Source: Marinobacterium zhoushanense (GTDB taxonomy: Bacteria > Pseudomonadota > Gammaproteobacteria > Pseudomonadales > Balneatricaceae). Taken from it: a stretch of DNA of 64,000 nucleotides. Where the stretch lies: assembly GCF_014641945.1 (NCBI RefSeq), contig NZ_BMIJ01000002.1, positions 464,091 to 528,090 on the forward strand. Direction: 5' to 3'. The position numbers were made by a program, and so were the translations under genes. Numbering within the stretch: the first letter of the stretch is position 1; every line of letters begins with the position of its first letter. Below, one piece after another: positions 60,021 to 64,000 of the stretch. Under the pieces are notes generated by a model. It searched no databases, had not been told where the DNA came from, and worked only from the letters and a program-made list of their open reading frames with translations.

Positions 60021-60260
60021 CTGTCGCCAAGCCGCGATACGGGGGAATCAGCGGGTCATAATAACGTGAAGCGATAGCGATAGCACGTCATCAGCCGTTC
60101 GACAGCGGGACGATTGTACTATCGCGGATTCGGCCAGGACCGGGGCGATGAGCATTTTCCGGCTGACCCTATGCGCCAGGGAGGGCCCAGTGGCGTCCCC
60201 ACGCATGGGACTCCGGCGTGTCAGCCGGAAGATACGGCATCGCTCCTCTATAACATTGTG
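60021..60260. other. Gene-free stretch between trpG and the molybdopterin oxidoreductase gene
   Basis: 240 bases without a supported gene. It holds the trpG promoter region and the end of the next minus-strand gene. A short stem CCGGC-GTGTCA-GCCGG lies near 60215-60230. I see no terminator with a T-run and no trp leader peptide that I would defend. Confidence 0.4.
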
Positions 60261-62348
60261 CTATTCAGCTGTCCGGTCAGGCTTCAGCCATACCTTGGTG
60301 TCGTGAAATAACGCACCGCCGGCCGGTGCTGCCGGCTCGGCACTGACCAGCGCATTGATACCGAGGCCATCCACAAACGCGCCATTGGGCCACAACCCCT
60401 CCACGATCAGCACGCCGTGCTGCACACCCGCGAAGGTTGTGGCGTGAATCCGGATCTGTCCGTGCCGATTGCCGATGCTGACCAATTCATCACCGACAAC
60501 ATCCATACGCTCGGCATCCTGTGGATTCAGCAGTACCCTGGGACGCCCCTCCTTCTTCAGCGATCCCGGCGTTTCGGTAAAGCTGCTGTTGAGGAAGGTG
60601 CGCGCCGGCGCCGTGACCAACCGGAATGGATGGCTGTCGTCGGCGGCATCGATCAGTTCGGCATGATCGGGCAGCACCGGCAAGCGGTCGCCCTGCTCAC
60701 CCAGCGCCGCCCAGTCGGCATAGAAATGGAAGCGCTTGTCGGCATGACCGAAACCGTTGAGGAAATGCGCGGACTCGAAATCCAGCGCACAGTCCAACCC
60801 TTCCGCGCGATGAATTTCGTCGGCGCTGGGCAATCCACCGGACTGAAGCGCCTTATCCACCAGTTCCAGCGCACTGAGCTCGAACAGCTCGTGCTTCACG
60901 CCGAGACGGCGCGCCAGCTCGCACACCAGCCAGTGGTTGCTGCGACACTCGCCGTGGGGTTCGATGATCGCCTTGCTCACCTGCAGATGAGTATGGCCGC
61001 TGGCGGTATAGATATCGTCATGTTCCAGAAATGTGGTGGCCGGCAGCACGATATCGGCCATCGCCGCGGTTTCGGTCATCATCTGCTCGTGCACGACGAC
61101 GAACAGGTCATCGCGCAGAAAGCCCTCGCGCACCTTGGCCGATTCCGGCGCCACCACCACCGGGTTGGTGTTCTGGATCATCAGCGCCTTCACCGGGGGG
61201 CCATCACCCAGATCCTGCGGATCGCCGGTCAGCACCGGACCGATGCGCGACATATCCAGCATCCGCACGCCCGGATCGCGCAGCGCCAGTCCGTGCAGCG
61301 GCGTACGATCCATCTGCTGATACAACTCGCTGTTGGAGTAGAGCGCGCCGCCACCGCGGTGCTGCCAGGCGCCGACCAGGGTCGGCAGGCAGCTCACCGC
61401 ATGCATATTGGACGCGCCGTTGCGCGAACGGCTGAAGCCGTAGCCCAGGCGCAGGAAACTGCGTCGCGTAGAAGCATAGAGGCGGGCAAACTCGACGATC
61501 TGCTCGATGCTGAGCCCGGTAATCCCGGCCGCCCACTGCGGTGTGCGTGTGCTCAGGTGTTCACGCACGCCGGCATCGAAATCGCTGTAGCGGGCCAGGT
61601 AGTCGCTATCCTCAAGCCCGTCAGTCAGGATCTGCTGCATCACGGCACAGGCCAGTGCACCGTCGGTGCCCGGCTTCAACATCAGGTGCAGGTCCGCCTG
61701 CTGCGCGGTCGGTGTCCGGTAGGGATCGACCACCACCAGTTTGGCACCTTTCTTCCGTGCCTTGGCGATATGGGTCATCACATTGATCTGGGTGTGCACC
61801 GGGTTGCCGCCCCAGACCAGGATCAGCTCACTGTCGGCGATCTCGCGCGCATCCACGCCGCGCAAGGCACCCACACCGGCCCGGTAGCCGGCATTGGAGA
61901 TCGCCACGCAGATCGTCTCCTTCTGTCCCGAGTAGCCCAGGGCATGACGCAGGCGATGGGTCGCACCGCGCTGGGCCCAGCCCATGGTACCGGCGTAGAA
62001 ATAGGGCCAGATCGCTTCGGCACCGAACTCCGCACTGATCGTCTGGAAACGTTCGGCGATCAGATCCAGCGCTTCGTCCCAGCTGATCGGCTCGAACGCC
62101 TCGCGACCGACGCCCTTGGCGCCGACCCGACGTAACGGCGTACTCAGCCGTTGCGGATGGTGCACCCGCTCCGCATAGCGGGCGACCTTGGCGCAGATCA
62201 CGCCATCGGTGTAGCTATTGCGCTTGCTGCCATGAACACGCCCGATCCGATTCGCATCCAGCTTTTCCACTTCCAGCGCGCAGGTCGAGGGGCAGTCGTG
62301 AGGGCAAACGGCGTAGTGGCGGCTGACCTCAAATGTGTCCTTTTTCAT
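60261..62348 (-). CDS. Molybdopterin-dependent oxidoreductase, DMSO reductase superfamily
   Basis: The protein has 695 residues. Residues 10-60 carry the [4Fe-4S] region with CPHDCPSTC and GVICAKV. The Mo-bis-MGD domains show EPISWDEALDLIAERF, LILVWGGNPVHTQINVMTHIAKARKKGAKLVVVDPYRTPTA, and PMSVL-type later stretches, with QNTNPVVVAPES and the C-terminal domain ending in VVGDELVSIGNRHGQIRIHA. Starts at ATG 62348, AGGAG five bases upstream. No signal peptide or Tat motif, so it is cytoplasmic. No adjacent Fe-S or membrane subunit is present. The substrate is unknown. Confidence 0.88.
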   Translation of the reverse strand: MKKDTFEVSRHYAVCPHDCPSTCALEVEKLDANRIGRVHGSKRNSYTDGVICAKVARYAERVHHPQRLSTPLRRVGAKGVGREAFEPISWDEALDLIAERFQTISAEFGAEAIWPYFYAGTMGWAQRGATHRLRHALGYSGQKETICVAISNAGYRAGVGALRGVDAREIADSELILVWGGNPVHTQINVMTHIAKARKKGAKLVVVDPYRTPTAQQADLHLMLKPGTDGALACAVMQQILTDGLEDSDYLARYSDFDAGVREHLSTRTPQWAAGITGLSIEQIVEFARLYASTRRSFLRLGYGFSRSRNGASNMHAVSCLPTLVGAWQHRGGGALYSNSELYQQMDRTPLHGLALRDPGVRMLDMSRIGPVLTGDPQDLGDGPPVKALMIQNTNPVVVAPESAKVREGFLRDDLFVVVHEQMMTETAAMADIVLPATTFLEHDDIYTASGHTHLQVSKAIIEPHGECRSNHWLVCELARRLGVKHELFELSALELVDKALQSGGLPSADEIHRAEGLDCALDFESAHFLNGFGHADKRFHFYADWAALGEQGDRLPVLPDHAELIDAADDSHPFRLVTAPARTFLNSSFTETPGSLKKEGRPRVLLNPQDAERMDVVGDELVSIGNRHGQIRIHATTFAGVQHGVLIVEGLWPNGAFVDGLGINALVSAEPAAPAGGALFHDTKVWLKPDRTAE

Positions 62349-62532
62349 CGCGGCTCCTTGCTTCGCTGACACTATGATTGATAAGAGTACTCGGAATATA
62401 GTGCCAGTTTAGAGCGTCAGGCCGACAGGTACAGTTGACGATGGCAATTGGAATACAAACCGGCCCTGACCTAATCCTTAAGGCGGAACAGCCAGCAAAG
62501 GGTAACAGTCACCAGATGATGAGCCGCACGTT

Positions 62533-63135
62533 ATGAACAACCTCGACAAACCCTTCTCGCAGGCCTGCGAAAATAACAAGACACCGATTCTAGAGGTGCT
62601 ACGCCAGGCGTTCCGCGACCGCACACGGGTGCTGGAGATCGGCAGCGGCACCGGACAGCATGCGGTACACTTCGCCGCCGAGTTGAGTCACCTGGAGTGG
62701 CAAACCAGCGATCTGGCCGAGAACCATCCGGGCATCCAGCTCTGGCTGGCCGAGGCCCAGCTGCCCAACCTGTACCCGCCGATTGAGCTGGATGTGACCC
62801 AGCGCCACTGGCCACAGGGGTTCGATGCCGTGTTTACCGCCAACACTACCCATATCATGCCCTGGGAAGCGGTGATCGAGATGATCGGGCGGATCGGCGA
62901 GGCATTACCCGAAGGCGGCAGATTTTGCCAGTACGGCCCGTTCAACTATGGCGGACGCTACACCAGCGAGAGCAACGCACGCTTCGATATCTGGCTTAAG
63001 CAGGTCGAACCGAGCCAGGGGATACGCGACTTCGAAGCGGTGGAAACCTTGGCACGGCAGGCGGGTCTGGAACTGCTCGCGGATCACGAGCTGCCGGCCA
63101 ATAACCGCCTGCTGGAGTGGATCAAGCGCCGCTGA
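62533..63135 (+). CDS. DUF938 domain SAM-dependent methyltransferase
   Basis: The protein has 200 residues. It has the typical DUF938 start, ACENNKTPILEVLRQAF, then VLEIGSGTGQHAVHFA (SAM motif I), FTANTTHIMPWEAV and GPFNYGGRYTSESNARFDIWLK. Similar to class I methyltransferases of unknown substrate. It has its own upstream region, 160 bases from the divergent molybdopterin gene, and is convergent with the M48 gene. Confidence 0.9.
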   Translation: MNNLDKPFSQACENNKTPILEVLRQAFRDRTRVLEIGSGTGQHAVHFAAELSHLEWQTSDLAENHPGIQLWLAEAQLPNLYPPIELDVTQRHWPQGFDAVFTANTTHIMPWEAVIEMIGRIGEALPEGGRFCQYGPFNYGGRYTSESNARFDIWLKQVEPSQGIRDFEAVETLARQAGLELLADHELPANNRLLEWIKRR

Positions 63136-63136
63136 G

Positions 63137-64000
63137 CTACCACCAGGTGCCCCAGAAGCGTCGTCGAGGCCTATGCTCGACCTCGGGATGATCGTAGCGA
63201 TGCAGCAACTGGTTCAGTGGTAGCGCATCCCGCTCATCGAGCTCCTGCTTCAGCGCGATCAGTCGCTCCACCCTCTCATCGGTCTCCGGGTGGGTGCGCA
63301 GCAGCGACGGCTCGGGGATCTTGCGACCCGGCATCAGCACATGTTCCAGCCAGCCACCCTGGGTTCGCTCGATCAGATCCAGCGCCAAGGCCAGCCCCTC
63401 CGGATCGCCGGTCAGCTGCGCGGCATGCAGATCCGCTGCATATTCCCGCGTTCTCGACAACGCCAGCTGGGCCAGAGCACTGATCACCGGCGCTATCACC
63501 AGCAGCAGAATCAACCACCAGTTGATAGTGACCAGCCCCAGCAACAGCAGCGGCAGGTTCAAGATCAACAACGCCTGACCGACAAAGGCCAGCAGGCTGG
63601 TCAGGCGGCTGAACAGGTCCGCCAACCCCATGACCCAGAGATCGTTGTGGCGGATATGGCTGATCTCGTGTGCCAGCACGCCGACCAGTTCGCGCAGGCT
63701 CAGACGCCGGATCATCGCATCGCTGAGCGCAATCGCCGAGTGCCCGCGCCGGCCCACCGAGAACGCGTTCATGACCCGGCTCGGGATCAGATACAGGGTC
63801 GGCACCGCTTCCAGCCCGGCACGCTCGCTCAGCCACTCCACCACCTGGTCCAGCGCCGGCAGCTGCCCCCGCGGCAATGCTCTGGCGCCGTAGAGTTTCA
63901 TCACCCAACGCGGTGACAGTGCGGGGTTGAACACCACCACCGACATCCCCATCAGCACCAACAGCACCAGGCCGCTGCTGCCCCAGAGCAGCCACCCCAG
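63137..64000 (-). CDS. M48 family zinc metalloprotease, HtpX-like, 5'-truncated by the window edge
   Basis: The frame is open to base 64000, so the N-terminus lies outside; the visible part is 287 residues. Hydrophobic segments appear at the visible start (WLLWGSSGLVLLVLMGMSVVVF) and around LLSFVGQ-type stretches before LLLGLVTINWWLILLLVIAPVIS. The zinc site is LAHEISHIRHND (HEXXH) with the third ligand in REYAADLHAAQ. It is likely a membrane quality-control protease. HPETDERVERLIAL near the end is the usual M48 tail. Confidence 0.9.
   Translation of the reverse strand: MGWLLWGSSGLVLLVLMGMSVVVFNPALSPRWVMKLYGARALPRGQLPALDQVVEWLSERAGLEAVPTLYLIPSRVMNAFSVGRRGHSAIALSDAMIRRLSLRELVGVLAHEISHIRHNDLWVMGLADLFSRLTSLLAFVGQALLILNLPLLLLGLVTINWWLILLLVIAPVISALAQLALSRTREYAADLHAAQLTGDPEGLALALDLIERTQGGWLEHVLMPGRKIPEPSLLRTHPETDERVERLIALKQELDERDALPLNQLLHRYDHPEVEHRPRRRFWGTWW

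Noticed and set aside
60114..60311. Small frame in the gap after trpG
   Set aside because: 65 codons with no ribosome site, running into the 3' end of the molybdopterin gene on the other strand; composition not gene-like.
60417..62135. 572-codon plus-strand frame opposite the molybdopterin gene
   Set aside because: Antisense shadow; histidine- and glutamine-rich with no domain.

Overview
The window looks like chromosomal DNA of a free-living or host-associated gammaproteobacterium outside the Enterobacterales. Gene order is closest to what is known from Pseudomonas and Chromatiales-type genomes: a gyrA-serC-pheA-hisC-tyrA/aroA-cmk-rpsA-ihfB-lapA-lapB-pyrF supercluster, divergent ubiG-mupP-yciK, a trpGDC block without trpE, and biotin synthesis through BioC/BioH. 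The sequence is GC-rich and tightly packed with housekeeping genes. I found no rRNA, tRNA, CRISPR array, insertion sequence or prophage. No gene-free stretch exceeds 300 bases; the longest are 60021-60260, 17008-17212 and 50607-50808. The species cannot be fixed from the sequence alone.

Layout. 1-3111 (+): the end of a FAD/Fe-S 2-hydroxyacid dehydrogenase, a universal stress protein and an AEC-type carrier. 3158-17007 (-): comEA, then the supercluster for pyrimidine, LPS control, translation, aromatic amino acid and serine synthesis, headed by gyrA. 17213-19396 (+): ubiG, a MupP-type phosphatase and a YciK dehydrogenase. 19474-24227: rluB, an H-NS family gene, yciO and a PHP-domain nuclease (-), then yciB, yciI and a short OmpA-like envelope protein (+). 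24329-33589: purL, tadA, guaA and guaB (-) with mltF (+) between them. 33752-37472 (+): xseA, an M23 peptidase, an FklB-type isomerase and an esterase. 37463-38757 (-): a putative metalloprotease and a small partner.

38819-43330 (-) is a translationally coupled bioB-F-H-C-D operon. 43441-49196 (+) holds comF, a Na/phosphate cotransporter, a TauE-type exporter and trmO in an overlapping string, then bioA and a thioesterase. 49221-52071 (-) holds dnaB and the rpsF-rpsR-rplI operon. 52270-57011 is an accessory-looking module: FAD D-amino acid oxidoreductase, NhaC-type antiporter and ornithine-cyclodeaminase-family reductase (-), with a divergent AraC regulator. 57040-60020 (-) is trpG-trpD-trpC-osmC. 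60261-62348 (-) is an orphan molybdopterin oxidoreductase, followed by a DUF938 methyltransferase (+) and the C-terminal part of an M48 protease (-).

The most unusual signal is at gene ends. Three separate 3' ends (rplI, trpC, bioF) carry tandem 12- or 15-base duplications. They keep the reading frame and repeat stop codons and/or Shine-Dalgarno-like sequence. Other points of interest are an inverted repeat inside the bioB promoter, a 15-bp perfect hairpin before pyrF, an H-NS gene where scpA-scpB would be expected, and the possible D-to-L imino acid conversion module.
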